A model generated the notes under the pieces. That model was not told the DNA's origin and did no database searches. It worked only from the letters and a program-made list of their open reading frames with translations. From NCBI GenBank assembly GCA_902777605.1, contig CACYUI010000019.1, positions 1 through 49,746 of the forward strand: a DNA stretch of 49,746 nt, written 5' to 3'. Shown piece by piece: positions 1 through 8,109 of the stretch. Origin of the DNA: an uncultured bacterium (lineage in GTDB: Bacteria; Cyanobacteriota; Vampirovibrionia; Gastranaerophilales; Gastranaerophilaceae). The position numbers and the translations under genes are program-made. The number at the start of each line of letters is the position of its first letter. Position 1 is the first letter of the stretch.

Positions 1-96
1 TTCAAACGCATCCTGAATTTCTTTTGCAAACTTTTTTCTAAATTCAGAATACGGAATATCTAGTGTTTCTTTAGTCAATTTATTTTTCAAAATCAT
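1..96 (-). CDS. Unknown protein, N-terminal fragment (runs off left edge)
   Basis: An ATG on the minus strand at base 96 opens a frame of 32 codons that stays open to the window edge. It starts MILKNKLTKETLDIPY and is rich in Lys, Phe and Glu. The start overlaps the 3' end of the upstream 66-aa gene by 17 nt in another frame, which suggests translational coupling in a two-gene unit. No family is recognisable from this fragment. Confidence 0.4.
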   Translation of the reverse strand, partial: MILKNKLTKETLDIPYSEFRKKFAKEIQDAFE

Positions 97-280
97 CTTT
101 AAAACCTCTTATGTTATCAAGTTCAATGTTGTAGCGTTTGCCGTTTTTATCAACACAAGTTGCAAAATCGACTGTTTTATCGGCGTATTTGTTTTCCCAG
201 AAGCAAATCAGTAGTCCGATTTCTTGTGTTTTTAAGTTTAAAATTTTTGTTCCATATAGCATATAATCTTTTTCAACCAT
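80..280 (-). CDS. Hypothetical protein, 66 aa
   Basis: I do not recognise this small protein. It begins MVEKDYMLYGTKILN and has alternating hydrophobic and charged residues, with no membrane segment or known motif. A good ribosome binding site (AAGGAG, 6 nt before the ATG) supports the start. It lies first in a minus-strand pair with the fragment at the left edge and is divergent from the DUF2971 gene. It is probably an accessory-island gene; a function cannot be assigned. Confidence 0.5.
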   Translation of the reverse strand: MVEKDYMLYGTKILNLKTQEIGLLICFWENKYADKTVDFATCVDKNGKRYNIELDNIRGFKDDFEK

Positions 281-394
281 AATTTGCTCCTTTCAAGCTA
301 CACCATTCATCGCTCTATAATCGGCAAACATCAAGTCTATGTGTCTAAAAAGTTATCATTTCAACACAAAAATGTGAGTTCAAGCTGTTTATTA

Positions 395-400
395 TATAAT
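395..400 (+). promoter_or_regulatory. -10 element of leaderless DUF2971 gene
   Basis: Perfect TATAAT ending 6 nt before the chosen ATG at 407. There is no Shine-Dalgarno in between, and the -35 region is weak. Confidence 0.45.
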
Positions 401-406
401 CAAGAT

Positions 407-1435
407 ATGGCAAAACAAATATCAAGCAGTCTTAGATTTAAAGAAATATTAGAAAATACTGTTCTTAATAATTATGACAATAAAATTGTCTATGATAAGA
501 AAATTAAGGACTTTAGTCAACAGATTGAAGCTATTAAACCTAATAGTTTTTTTCGGTATAGAACTTGTGGCGAATGGGCAATTAATGCTATGGGGCAAAA
601 CATAGTTACCTTTTCAAAACCAAGCGAATTTAACGATCCATTTGACAGCCTTGTATATGTCGATACTGATCTTATAATTAAAAACCTATTTAATCCTAAA
701 ATACAACATCAATTGGCACAATGGTTAAATATAAACAAAAATCTTGAAAACATCCTACCGAAAGAGAAACTTAATAATATATTATCTGTTATCAATGAAC
801 CAGTTCCAGAGTATCAAACCACAATAAAGCTTGCTAAACCACAAATTGAAAACATGATAAATTATATTGTATCTGACAGTTTAATTTTTTTAAAAAATTA
901 TCCATACATTGCGTGTTTCTCTGAAACACCCTACTCTCCAACAATGTGGGCGCACTATGCTGACAGCCACAAAGGATTTGTTTTAGAATACGACAAAAAT
1001 CTGGGAACACATTCTTGTATAAATTGTCAAAACAGGTGTTCATATGAACATTTTGACCTATTGCTTCCGGTAATTTATTCTGAAGATAGATTTAATGCTA
1101 GTAATTTTGTATTGTCATATCTGTCAGCAAAAATGTTTAGGAATACAACGGATATGTTTTTGCCGGAAGATGATAAGTTGGCTATGCATAAAGTTTTATT
1201 ATATAAATCTATGGATTGGGAGTATGAAAAAGAATGGCGTTTAATTTCCCTTTGTAAAACGACACCTAGAGTAGTGCAAAAACCAATTGGAATTTATTTA
1301 GGTATAAATATGCCTGTTAACGTAAAGAAAGAGTTCTGTAATTTTGCATTTAAAAATGATATCAAAGTTCATGAAATGTACATAGATCAAACATCTAAAA
1401 TATACAAAATAAATAGTAGAGAGATTAAAAATTGA
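407..1435 (+). CDS. DUF2971 family protein
   Basis: About 342 aa. The DUF2971 signature is clear: an N-terminal block FFRYRTCGEWAINAM, then SKPSEFNDPFDS, then a central core containing ACFSETPYSPTMWAHYAD followed by HKGFVLEYD, and a late EYEKEWRL motif. DUF2971 proteins are common in defence islands and near mobile elements, but their biochemical role is not established. A longer frame begins with TTG at 284, but that codon overlaps the ribosome binding site of the divergent gene. I prefer ATG 407, which has no Shine-Dalgarno but sits 6 nt after a TATAAT box (395-400), as expected of a leaderless mRNA. Confidence 0.75.
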   Translation: MAKQISSSLRFKEILENTVLNNYDNKIVYDKKIKDFSQQIEAIKPNSFFRYRTCGEWAINAMGQNIVTFSKPSEFNDPFDSLVYVDTDLIIKNLFNPKIQHQLAQWLNINKNLENILPKEKLNNILSVINEPVPEYQTTIKLAKPQIENMINYIVSDSLIFLKNYPYIACFSETPYSPTMWAHYADSHKGFVLEYDKNLGTHSCINCQNRCSYEHFDLLLPVIYSEDRFNASNFVLSYLSAKMFRNTTDMFLPEDDKLAMHKVLLYKSMDWEYEKEWRLISLCKTTPRVVQKPIGIYLGINMPVNVKKEFCNFAFKNDIKVHEMYIDQTSKIYKINSREIKN

Positions 1436-1464
1436 ACACAATTTGAACACCGATTAAACACCTT

Positions 1465-1698
1465 TTAAACGGCATTTAAATCTTTAACTTCTTTTTCGTG
1501 GTCGATAAAGAATGCGTTTAGAACATCTGCATCATTTCGCAGATGCTTAACTACCGGCGCAAGATTATAGCATTCTTCAATCTCAAGTTGGTTTGCAACA
1601 AAATAATCAATAACAACTGCTGTGTTATAAATATTTTCTGACCACTTGCTTAATTGCTTAAATTCTTTTGGAGTAATATTCAATCCAGTTTTTTCCAT
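1465..1698 (-). CDS. Hypothetical protein, 77 aa
   Basis: Small acidic, apparently helical protein, beginning MEKTGLNITPKEFKQLSKW and ending KEVKDLNAV. The start is backed by a strong ribosome binding site (AAGGAGG, 4-5 nt upstream). No motif that I recognise. It lies between the DUF2971 gene and vsr, on the opposite strand to both, and could be a small regulator or an antitoxin-like partner, but nothing in the sequence proves that. Confidence 0.5.
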   Translation of the reverse strand: MEKTGLNITPKEFKQLSKWSENIYNTAVVIDYFVANQLEIEECYNLAPVVKHLRNDADVLNAFFIDHEKEVKDLNAV

Positions 1699-1752
1699 AC
1701 AACCTCCTTCTGGGTGTCATATACATCACTCTTATATGGACAGAAGTCAAGT

Positions 1753-1780
1753 TTTACACATAGTATTTTAATATTAGAAT
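1753..1780 (+). promoter_or_regulatory. Promoter of vsr (TTTACA-N16-TAGAAT)
   Basis: TTTACA at 1753-1758 and TAGAAT at 1775-1780. The -10 ends 6 nt before the vsr ATG at 1787, so the predicted transcript begins at or next to the start codon. Confidence 0.5.
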
Positions 1781-1786
1781 ATACTT

Positions 1787-2206
1787 ATGGCAGATAATCT
1801 AACAAAAGAACAGCGTCATAAGAATATGACAAATATTAGAAGTACGAATACGAGGATAGAAAAAGATGTTACAAAAGCATTGTGGAATCTTGGTTATCGT
1901 TTTCGCAAGAATGTAAAAACTTTACCAGGTAAGCCTGATATTGCGATACAAAAGTATAAAATAGTCATATTTTTAGATTCTTGTTTTTGGCATAAATGTC
2001 CTGAACACTTCAAAAAACCAAAGTCTAATTTAGAGTATTGGGAGCCGAAAATAAAAAGAAATATTGAAAGAGATGCTGAAATCAATCAATATTATAAAGA
2101 CAATAATTGGCATATATTAAGAATCTGGGAACACGAAATTAAGAAAACAAATTTTCAAAATACAATTGAAAAAATTAAAAACTTTATAGAAACCTATAAA
2201 CTATAG
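1787..2206 (+). CDS. vsr: Very-short-patch-repair (Vsr) mismatch endonuclease
   Basis: 139 aa, normal length for Vsr. Vsr nicks 5' of T in T:G mismatches that arise by deamination of 5-methylcytosine, so it partners C5-methyltransferases. The sequence shows the N-terminal NIRSTNTRIE block, LGYRFRKN, GKPDIA with Asp51, and SCFWHKCPEHF with His69; these two positions coincide with the catalytic Asp51 and His69 of E. coli Vsr. It is convergent with the cytosine methyltransferase gene, with a 3-nt gap, as in many type II systems. No Shine-Dalgarno; predicted leaderless. Confidence 0.95.
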   Translation: MADNLTKEQRHKNMTNIRSTNTRIEKDVTKALWNLGYRFRKNVKTLPGKPDIAIQKYKIVIFLDSCFWHKCPEHFKKPKSNLEYWEPKIKRNIERDAEINQYYKDNNWHILRIWEHEIKKTNFQNTIEKIKNFIETYKL

Positions 2207-2209
2207 GTA

Positions 2210-3217
2210 TTAAACAGCAATTAGTTCTTTATTTCGTTGCTTATCAGGTATTAAGTTGTCTTGGCAGCTTTTCTCAATTTCTTCTGCAATTCTTTTTATA
2301 ACGGATACACAAACAGAATTACCTGCCTGTTTGTATAATTTAGCATCACTCATATTCTTAGGTAACTTAAAATCTTTACTAAAACCTTGCGTATTAAAGC
2401 ATTCATGAGGCGTCATCTTTCGTATTCCATATTTAGTTTTAACGATGCAAACATTATGACCGCCTTCCCCTTGATTTGCTGTTAATGTCGGGACAACCCC
2501 GCTTTTATTTTTTCTAACGTATTTTCTTCTCCATTGATATATTGCAGAATCATCATCCATTGCTTCTACAAGTTTTTCATACAAATTACCTTTGTACTTA
2601 TCTTTAGTATAATAATACTTTTCTTCATATTTTCCTTGGAAATTAATTATATCGCTTAGTTTAGTAGTTAGTTTAATCGGTAACGGGAATTCAAAATCTT
2701 TCCATTGCTCTTTATTTTTAAATGCAACTATATAAATTCGTTCTCTATTTTGAGGGATATTACCGTACTCCATTGCATTTAAAACAGCATATTTAACGTG
2801 ATATCCTTGTTTTTTTAATTCATTAATAATTACTAAAAAAGTGTTCCCATTGTCGTGGCCAACTAAATTTTTAACATTTTCTAAAAATATAATTTTTGGC
2901 TTTTTGTCTTTTATTATACGTGCCAATTCAAAAAATAGTGCGCCACGGCCTTTTTCGTCATCAAAACCCTGGCGTCTTCCAGCAATACTAAAAGCTTGAC
3001 ATGGAAAACCAGCCAGCATTACGTCAAAATCAGGAATTTCAGATGCTTTTACGTCTCTAATGTCACGGCAATCTACTTTTAAATCAAAGTTTTCTTCGTA
3101 TGTTTTAACTGGATAAGGATCAAATTCATTGGCATATATAGTTTTAAAGAAGCCCGTTTCTTCAAAACCAAGATCAATTCCTCCAACGCCAGCAAAAAAT
3201 GACGCACATGTTAACAT
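2210..3217 (-). CDS. dcm: DNA (cytosine-5-)-methyltransferase
   Basis: 335 aa with all main C5-methyltransferase motifs in order: SAM-binding FFAGVGGIDLGFE (7-19), catalytic GFPCQAFSIAGRRQGF with Cys73, ENVKN (113-117), QNRERIYIV (156-164) and C-terminal GNSVCV. The variable target-recognition region lies at about 190-270, so the recognition sequence cannot be read from the sequence alone. The start has a strong GGAGG 7 nt upstream. It lies just downstream of the putative endonuclease gene on the same strand and tail-to-tail with vsr, forming a type II restriction-modification cassette that methylates host DNA. Confidence 0.96.
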   Translation of the reverse strand: MLTCASFFAGVGGIDLGFEETGFFKTIYANEFDPYPVKTYEENFDLKVDCRDIRDVKASEIPDFDVMLAGFPCQAFSIAGRRQGFDDEKGRGALFFELARIIKDKKPKIIFLENVKNLVGHDNGNTFLVIINELKKQGYHVKYAVLNAMEYGNIPQNRERIYIVAFKNKEQWKDFEFPLPIKLTTKLSDIINFQGKYEEKYYYTKDKYKGNLYEKLVEAMDDDSAIYQWRRKYVRKNKSGVVPTLTANQGEGGHNVCIVKTKYGIRKMTPHECFNTQGFSKDFKLPKNMSDAKLYKQAGNSVCVSVIKRIAEEIEKSCQDNLIPDKQRNKELIAV

Positions 3218-3292
3218 ACGAATACCTCCTTCTCATTTTATTTTATATCAAAAATCGCGGCGCGTTGCAATTAATTTACAATTTTATACATT

Positions 3293-3841
3293 TTATTTTT
3301 TACGATTATCTTCTATAATTGCACAGCGCCTAATATCGAAAATAATATCAGGAGAAAGATTTTTAGCATCAACAAATAATTTTTGAAGGCTTACATGCGG
3401 CCGGCGTCCTTCATCTTTTTGTTCTTGAATTGATTGTTTTTTATTAGCAGAATATTTGCTAAATTCCTCAGAATTAATTTTTAAGTCATATATATACAAT
3501 AAATTATCATCCAGTTTAAATCTTAAATAAACAAGATCGTCAAATTTACATTTAGGGCCAAAAGAGGATAAATCACCATCAAATCTTGAAGTTGCTTTAA
3601 ATTCTATCTTTTGTTTTGTGACGGGATCTGTTGCATCTCCGCATTCTGAGCCTCTATTCCATAATAGTCCTAAGCAATAACATCCCATTGGTTCGCTTAT
3701 TGCATCAGGCATATTTATACCGCGATGGCTTGTATTTGATATATATGTATTTAAATCTTTCCATTTAAAATATGCATTGCAAGTTTCATTAATTCTCGCA
3801 TCGTCAATAGCAATTTGTCCAAATTTTTTAAATTGAGCCAT
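3293..3841 (-). CDS. Putative type II restriction endonuclease (PD-(D/E)XK type, possibly Bsp6I-like)
   Basis: About 182 aa, starting MAQFKKFGQIAIDDARINE. The stretch QKIEFKATSRFDGDLSSFGP contains a plausible E-x-K nuclease core, and its position directly upstream of the cytosine methyltransferase implies it is the cognate endonuclease. The short length and SSFGP-type motif recall the Bsp6I family (GCNGC), but that is from memory and only moderately sure. The frame extends upstream to 3874, but GGAG spaced 9 nt before the ATG at 3841 favours the shorter start. About 75 nt separate it from dcm, and both read leftward. Confidence 0.65.
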   Translation of the reverse strand: MAQFKKFGQIAIDDARINETCNAYFKWKDLNTYISNTSHRGINMPDAISEPMGCYCLGLLWNRGSECGDATDPVTKQKIEFKATSRFDGDLSSFGPKCKFDDLVYLRFKLDDNLLYIYDLKINSEEFSKYSANKKQSIQEQKDEGRRPHVSLQKLFVDAKNLSPDIIFDIRRCAIIEDNRKK

Positions 3842-3955
3842 TATAGTAATCTCCACCATTCGCTTTTCCCACATGAATTATTATATGCGAATTTTTTTAT
3901 ATGCACAATGCAATGAAGAAAGATTAAGATATTTCAATAAAAACTTTTTAAATAA

Positions 3956-6157
3956 TTATAAAACTTCTTTTTTTAAACGTTCGTATTCATAATTTGATAG
4001 TAGTTCGCTTCTTACTATATCTTGATGATGTTGCTTTATATATTGAACAAATTCTTCGTCTTTAATATGTTCTGGTACATAATAATCTATTTTTCTAATT
4101 GCAGTTTTGGGCAAATCAAATTCCATTAATAAACTTGCCCTTTGCGACATATAATCATTTTCAAGCATTGCTATAAATAAAGAGTAGTCACCTGGTGTAA
4201 GATTGTATAACTTGCATACATATTTCTGCAATTCATTAAAACAACCAAACCATTTTGGAAGCTTATAATCAAACCAGTGTCGTTGAATCTGGAAACCAGA
4301 TGTCAATGCATAGTTGTAATCATTACTATTATCTTCATGTAAGTATTTAACTTCGTTTTTTACAACAGCATAAAGATTGTGCACTATATTGCATTTTTTT
4401 ATTAATACCGCTAATTTTTTAGGAGTTATATTGCCTCCCGTTTCTGTTGGTTTTATTAGATTCTGAAAACAGAGTTCTAATATGTTTAAAGACTGGTTAT
4501 AGTTTGGATAATATGTCCAATTAATTAAATTGTAATCCCTTTTTATATTTGTTTTTAAATAATCTAAGATATTTTTTTGTCCATCTATACTAAGACCATT
4601 TTTCTTAAACAATTCAAGTTCTTCTTCTGGTATTGATTGCAATTCTTTATATTCTTGAGATTCTTTATCTTTTATCTCTTCTTCTGGAGTATTTGCTAAT
4701 ATTTCTTTACTTAGAGGTTTTTCCTGATCTACAAAAGGAATGTCAATTTCTATTGCTTCTTCTTCAAATTTTTGGTAGAAAGAATGCAAATTCCCAACAT
4801 AATGTTTGAACATCCTACCTGAACGTCCTTTAATGTTTTTATAATCAAAGTAGTCTATTTTCTTTTGTTTAGGACCTCTCCAATTGTTATATATAATTAC
4901 ATTTTTTGCTGTTGTGTTAACGCCTTCGATTATAGTTGAAGTACAAAATAAATATAATAATTTACCATCATTAAAATAATCAATTATTGATGCATTTATA
5001 TGTTTCGGGAAAACTCCATTATGGACTCCAATTTTATGACGTAAACACGATGTTATTTCCCACTTATATGAAATACTGTCATTTATCCATTGAATCAGAG
5101 ATACATCCCTCTCAGTATTTAAATTGCGAGAATCTAAACTTTCTAGGTACTTTGCGAAATTTATCGCAGTTTCAGTAGATTTTTGAGGAGAAGAACAATA
5201 AATAATAGTTTGATCATTACATCTTACAAGTTCTTCAAACAAACGTTTTTCTTTTATTTCATTTTCATTATAGTACGAATTTCCATTTTTAATTTCATTT
5301 TCTTCATTAACTACTAATGTATAATCATATTTTTTAAATATAACATTATATTTATCAATAAATTCTTGAGATATATTGTCAATATGCGGGCCAAGAAAAT
5401 AAAATCTAGCCTTATGTTTGTTTAACATTTTATTACAAGCGTTATTTAAAACTTCATATCGTTCATCATCTCTTTTTTGGCTAATTTTATAAAATTCATC
5501 AAGAATGAACATATTAATTTTAGGCATCTCTTTATATTCCATAACTCTTTCTGCGGTCAATAGGAACAAATTACCTTTCTCTTCTGATGGTTTATCTGCA
5601 ACTCTAACAATAATTTTATATTTGTCGTCATATTTTCTTAAATTATTTCTTGTTTCATTTAATAATGCTAATGTTGGTTGAATTACAACAATATTCTTAT
5701 ATTTATTACTTGCCACTAATTCTTCTATTAATAAACTTTTACCAAAACTTGTAGGAGCGCTAATTACAAGATTGGTTTCCGTATTTAACAATAAATCACA
5801 AACTTCTTGTTGTGCAGAATGAAAATATATATTTCCCTTTAAATAATTAGCTTTATGGAATTCTTTAGAGATTTCTCCCCTTAAATTATCAAGATAAAAA
5901 TTTTCATTTTCTTTTTCGAGATATGGGTAAAAACCACACTTTGTAACAATATCAGTATATAATTTTCGCAATTCTTGTGGAATACTAATCCAATTATCAA
6001 TGATATAAATTACAATATTCCTTGCCAATTGCTTATCAGATGAATCTTCGGTGTCTAAAATAAGATTAAGCTCTTTCGCTAAAGAAAAATAATCTGACCA
6101 AGTAAAAGACCTATTTCTAATCTGGCTTATGATGTTGTTGTACTCTTCTGCAAACAT
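3956..6157 (-). CDS. hamB: Hachiman system helicase HamB
   Basis: 733 aa superfamily 2 helicase. The sequence shows Walker A APTSFGKS (134-141), motif Ia QPTLALLNETR (160-170), a DExH-like LDEFYK (219-224), TSTIIEGVNT (406-415) and motif VI GRSGR (444-448). A long C-terminal part has no motif I know. The gene starts 1 nt after hamA stops, so the two are translationally coupled. In Hachiman and the related AbpAB system, the helicase surveys DNA and releases or activates the HamA nuclease during phage infection. That role is inferred from family and gene pairing. Helicase identity is certain; the HamB assignment rests on the partner. Confidence 0.85.
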   Translation of the reverse strand: MFAEEYNNIISQIRNRSFTWSDYFSLAKELNLILDTEDSSDKQLARNIVIYIIDNWISIPQELRKLYTDIVTKCGFYPYLEKENENFYLDNLRGEISKEFHKANYLKGNIYFHSAQQEVCDLLLNTETNLVISAPTSFGKSLLIEELVASNKYKNIVVIQPTLALLNETRNNLRKYDDKYKIIVRVADKPSEEKGNLFLLTAERVMEYKEMPKINMFILDEFYKISQKRDDERYEVLNNACNKMLNKHKARFYFLGPHIDNISQEFIDKYNVIFKKYDYTLVVNEENEIKNGNSYYNENEIKEKRLFEELVRCNDQTIIYCSSPQKSTETAINFAKYLESLDSRNLNTERDVSLIQWINDSISYKWEITSCLRHKIGVHNGVFPKHINASIIDYFNDGKLLYLFCTSTIIEGVNTTAKNVIIYNNWRGPKQKKIDYFDYKNIKGRSGRMFKHYVGNLHSFYQKFEEEAIEIDIPFVDQEKPLSKEILANTPEEEIKDKESQEYKELQSIPEEELELFKKNGLSIDGQKNILDYLKTNIKRDYNLINWTYYPNYNQSLNILELCFQNLIKPTETGGNITPKKLAVLIKKCNIVHNLYAVVKNEVKYLHEDNSNDYNYALTSGFQIQRHWFDYKLPKWFGCFNELQKYVCKLYNLTPGDYSLFIAMLENDYMSQRASLLMEFDLPKTAIRKIDYYVPEHIKDEEFVQYIKQHHQDIVRSELLSNYEYERLKKEVL

Positions 6158-6158
6158 T

Positions 6159-7028
6159 TTATTCTACAACCTCATTAATGCGTTTATAATACTCTTCAAT
6201 GAGAACATCTTTGGAGGGAACTGGAAAGAGCATTAGTAAAATATTTAAACAGGCAGGTCGTATTATACCCTTATTGTCAAAATAATTATATAATTCTCCT
6301 ATATGAGCTTCATATTCTTTTATAAATTCTTCACAAATATTTGAATATTTTCCATACTCATCATAATTATATGTACAAAGTAAAGGAACATAAAGTGAAT
6401 CAATAACATTTTCCAATGTCTTTTCTGTTCTTAACAGGTATTCCCAATCATCAATGGTTCTTCTCATTGGTTTGATAATAGTTTCTTGGTCTACTAAGCT
6501 GTCACTTGAAACCGCTTCAGAAATTTTTACAAATTGTTTTCTTACGTAATCGGCTGTAAAATGTTTTTTTATATCATCGGCTAAAGCATCAATTCCGCCC
6601 TTGGCATCAGCATACATTTTACTTTCACCTAAAACAAGTATGTTTTTAGTTTCGTCAGGCAATATATGGACAATATCAAAACTTTTCGGACTTGTATTTT
6701 TATCTACAGCAAAATAAAAACGGCCAGCAAAAGGAATTGTTCCTAAATATTTTCTTAATAATGTATGTAGTATAATTTCTCCAAGATCGCCTTCTCTTTT
6801 TGAATTTCTTGCATTAGGATCCTTATATAATTTTTCGCAAGCATTAAAAAATCTTTGGTGTTCTTTAGGATTCTGTATATGCCGATATTTTATTCCGAAT
6901 ACAAATTCTAGTAATGAATCCATAAGAACATCAAGAAGTTCAGAAGATTTATCTCCACTTTCATCAAAATATAAGTAATATGATTTTAATGTTTCTTGAT
7001 TTATATGCTGAGGAACAATGTCTTTCAT
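6159..7028 (-). CDS. hamA: Hachiman nuclease effector HamA (DUF1837 family)
   Basis: 289 aa with DUF1837 features: an EGDLGEIILHTLL block (79-91), Asp118 in FDIVHI and Glu135-Ser-Lys137 in LVLGESKMYADAKGG. Together these form a plausible PD-(D/E)XK nuclease site. HamA is the DNA-degrading effector of the Hachiman anti-phage system, held in check by HamB. The pairing with a SF2 helicase one nucleotide downstream is the defining gene order. There is no Shine-Dalgarno; TACAAT at 7035-7040 ends 6 nt before the ATG, suggesting a leaderless operon mRNA. Active-site residues appear intact. Confidence 0.87.
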   Translation of the reverse strand: MKDIVPQHINQETLKSYYLYFDESGDKSSELLDVLMDSLLEFVFGIKYRHIQNPKEHQRFFNACEKLYKDPNARNSKREGDLGEIILHTLLRKYLGTIPFAGRFYFAVDKNTSPKSFDIVHILPDETKNILVLGESKMYADAKGGIDALADDIKKHFTADYVRKQFVKISEAVSSDSLVDQETIIKPMRRTIDDWEYLLRTEKTLENVIDSLYVPLLCTYNYDEYGKYSNICEEFIKEYEAHIGELYNYFDNKGIIRPACLNILLMLFPVPSKDVLIEEYYKRINEVVE

Positions 7029-7034
7029 AAGTTA

Positions 7035-7045
7035 ATTGTATTATA
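7035..7045 (-). promoter_or_regulatory. -10 region of hamAB
   Basis: On the minus strand overlapping boxes TATAAT and TACAAT lie just upstream of hamA. TACAAT ends 6 nt before the ATG, and no ribosome binding site is present. Confidence 0.4.
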
Positions 7046-7078
7046 AATATAGCCAATATACTTTTATTTGGCATTTAA

Positions 7079-7618
7079 TCATAAATAAAAATTCATATAG
7101 CTTTCATCAATAATATCTTGTTCGATGCCGATGTAGCGGAGGGTGATGGCGGAATAGGAATGGTTGAAAATCTTCTGCAGGAGTTCAATATTATCAAACT
7201 GTTTATAGTGGTGGTAGCCGAATGTTTTGCGCAGTGAATGTGTGCCGATTTTGTCCTGAAGATTCAATGTTTTTGCAGCCTTATTCAAAATCCTATATGC
7301 CTGGTTACGGTCAAGCCTGTTGCCTTGTTGCGTAATAAATAGCGGCTCATCTTCCGGACGGTCTTTTACAAAATCTTCAAGCACAACCTTTAGTTCCGGA
7401 TTTAGCGGAAAACGTTTGTTTTTCTTCGTCTTTTTCTCTTTAATTTCAACAAAATCCCTGCCCTTAACATCTCCGACATCAAGTTTCAAAATATCAGAAA
7501 TCCTGAGTCCGCAATTTATCCCGAAAATAAAAAGCACAAGATCTCGCTTTTTGCGTTTCAAGACCGCCTTCATTTTCTCAATATCCTCTCTATTCCTTAT
7601 CGGCTGGACAATATTCAT
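7079..7618 (-). CDS. Tyrosine recombinase/integrase, catalytic-domain-only
   Basis: 179 aa, about half the length of a full phage integrase and lacking a separate N-terminal arm/core-binding domain. The catalytic set is visible: Arg in CGLRISDIL, a Lys-rich beta-turn (EKKTKKNKR), HSLRKTFG (H-x-x-R), His in IFNHSYSAITLRYIG and a Tyr in the same segment. A strong AGGAGG precedes the ATG. It lies 8 nt downstream of an XRE regulator gene in the same operon and beside the Mu-like module. It could resolve or integrate the island. G+C looks higher than in the neighbouring Hachiman genes, suggesting a separate origin. Confidence 0.88.
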   Translation of the reverse strand: MNIVQPIRNREDIEKMKAVLKRKKRDLVLFIFGINCGLRISDILKLDVGDVKGRDFVEIKEKKTKKNKRFPLNPELKVVLEDFVKDRPEDEPLFITQQGNRLDRNQAYRILNKAAKTLNLQDKIGTHSLRKTFGYHHYKQFDNIELLQKIFNHSYSAITLRYIGIEQDIIDESYMNFYL

Positions 7619-7626
7619 ACTTCCTC

Positions 7627-7893
7627 CTATATCCCAAAATAGTCTACCCCCAAGTTGTATCGCACGAAAAACTCAAAATCCTTGCTATATCTTTCGCCCG
7701 TAATGAGCTTTGAAATATAGCTTTCGGTCATTTTGAGCCGTTTTGCAAGCTTCATTTGAGTAAATTCTTTTTGCCTCAAAGCGAACCGTATCGCAAGTTC
7801 CCGCCTGTATAAAAACACGCTTTTCGTTTTTGCCAAATTTTCATCGGCACGTTCTTTAATATAATCAATGCTTTGTAGCTCTTTGTTCTTCAT
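7627..7893 (-). CDS. XRE-type HTH transcriptional regulator
   Basis: 88 aa. A helix-turn-helix is visible in FTQMKLAKRLKMTESYISKL near the centre, typical of Cro/C1 or XRE proteins. A perfect GGAGG 5 nt before the ATG at 7893 argues against an upstream in-frame ATG at 7923. It is divergent from the MuA-like transposase gene, in the place where Mu keeps its repressor, and co-directional with the recombinase. Palindromes at 8011-8023 and 8078-8089 in the divergent region are candidate operators. Confidence 0.75.
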   Translation of the reverse strand: MKNKELQSIDYIKERADENLAKTKSVFLYRRELAIRFALRQKEFTQMKLAKRLKMTESYISKLITGERYSKDFEFFVRYNLGVDYFGI

Positions 7894-7927
7894 AAAAACC
7901 TCCGAAACACTCTGGGGAAACACATCT

Positions 7928-7993
7928 AAGCCTGCCCGCAGGCTTTTGTTCGGCGCCGTAAGTGAGTAAAAACAAGTTTTTCTCGTTTACGGC
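7928..7993 (+). other. Two strong hairpins upstream of transposase gene
   Basis: First hairpin: AAGCCTGC/GCAGGCTT (7928-7945) followed by TTTTGTT, which resembles an intrinsic terminator on the plus strand. Second hairpin: GCCGTAA (7955-7961) pairs with TTACGGC (7987-7993), with an inner AAAAAC/GTTTTT stem. They lie between the XRE regulator and the transposase, where a leader attenuator or small RNA could sit. Confidence 0.45.
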
Positions 7994-8010
7994 TTTCTCA
8001 CAATAACTCT

Positions 8011-8089
8011 GTTTCCAAGAAACATCAAGTCCTTAAATTTTTATGTCGAAATGATACAAAAGGGATAAATATTAGTCGGAAACAGTTCC
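8011..8089. promoter_or_regulatory. Candidate operator palindromes between XRE and transposase genes
   Basis: GTTTC-CAA-GAAAC at 8011-8023 and GGAA-ACAG-TTCC at 8078-8089 are small palindromes. Their cores CTGTTTCC and GGAAACAG are reverse complements of each other. They lie in the divergent control region and may bind the XRE regulator; no binding data are available. Confidence 0.35.
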
Positions 8090-8105
8090 AATTTAAGGTC
8101 GGAAG
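8073..8105 (+). repeat. GTCGGAA repeats, candidate transposase-binding sites (left)
   Basis: TAGTCGGAA at 8073-8081 and GGTCGGAAG at 8097-8105 lie just before the transposase gene. The first matches the inverted TTCCGACTA at 13178-13186 beyond the retron. Opposite orientation at the two sides fits transposon-end binding sites. Confidence 0.35.
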
Positions 8106-8109
8106 AGTG

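Noticed and set aside
284-406. N-terminal extension of the DUF2971 protein from TTG 284
   Set aside because: The codon lies within the ribosome binding site of the divergent gene, has no Shine-Dalgarno itself, and a TATAAT lies inside the extension 6 nt before ATG 407.
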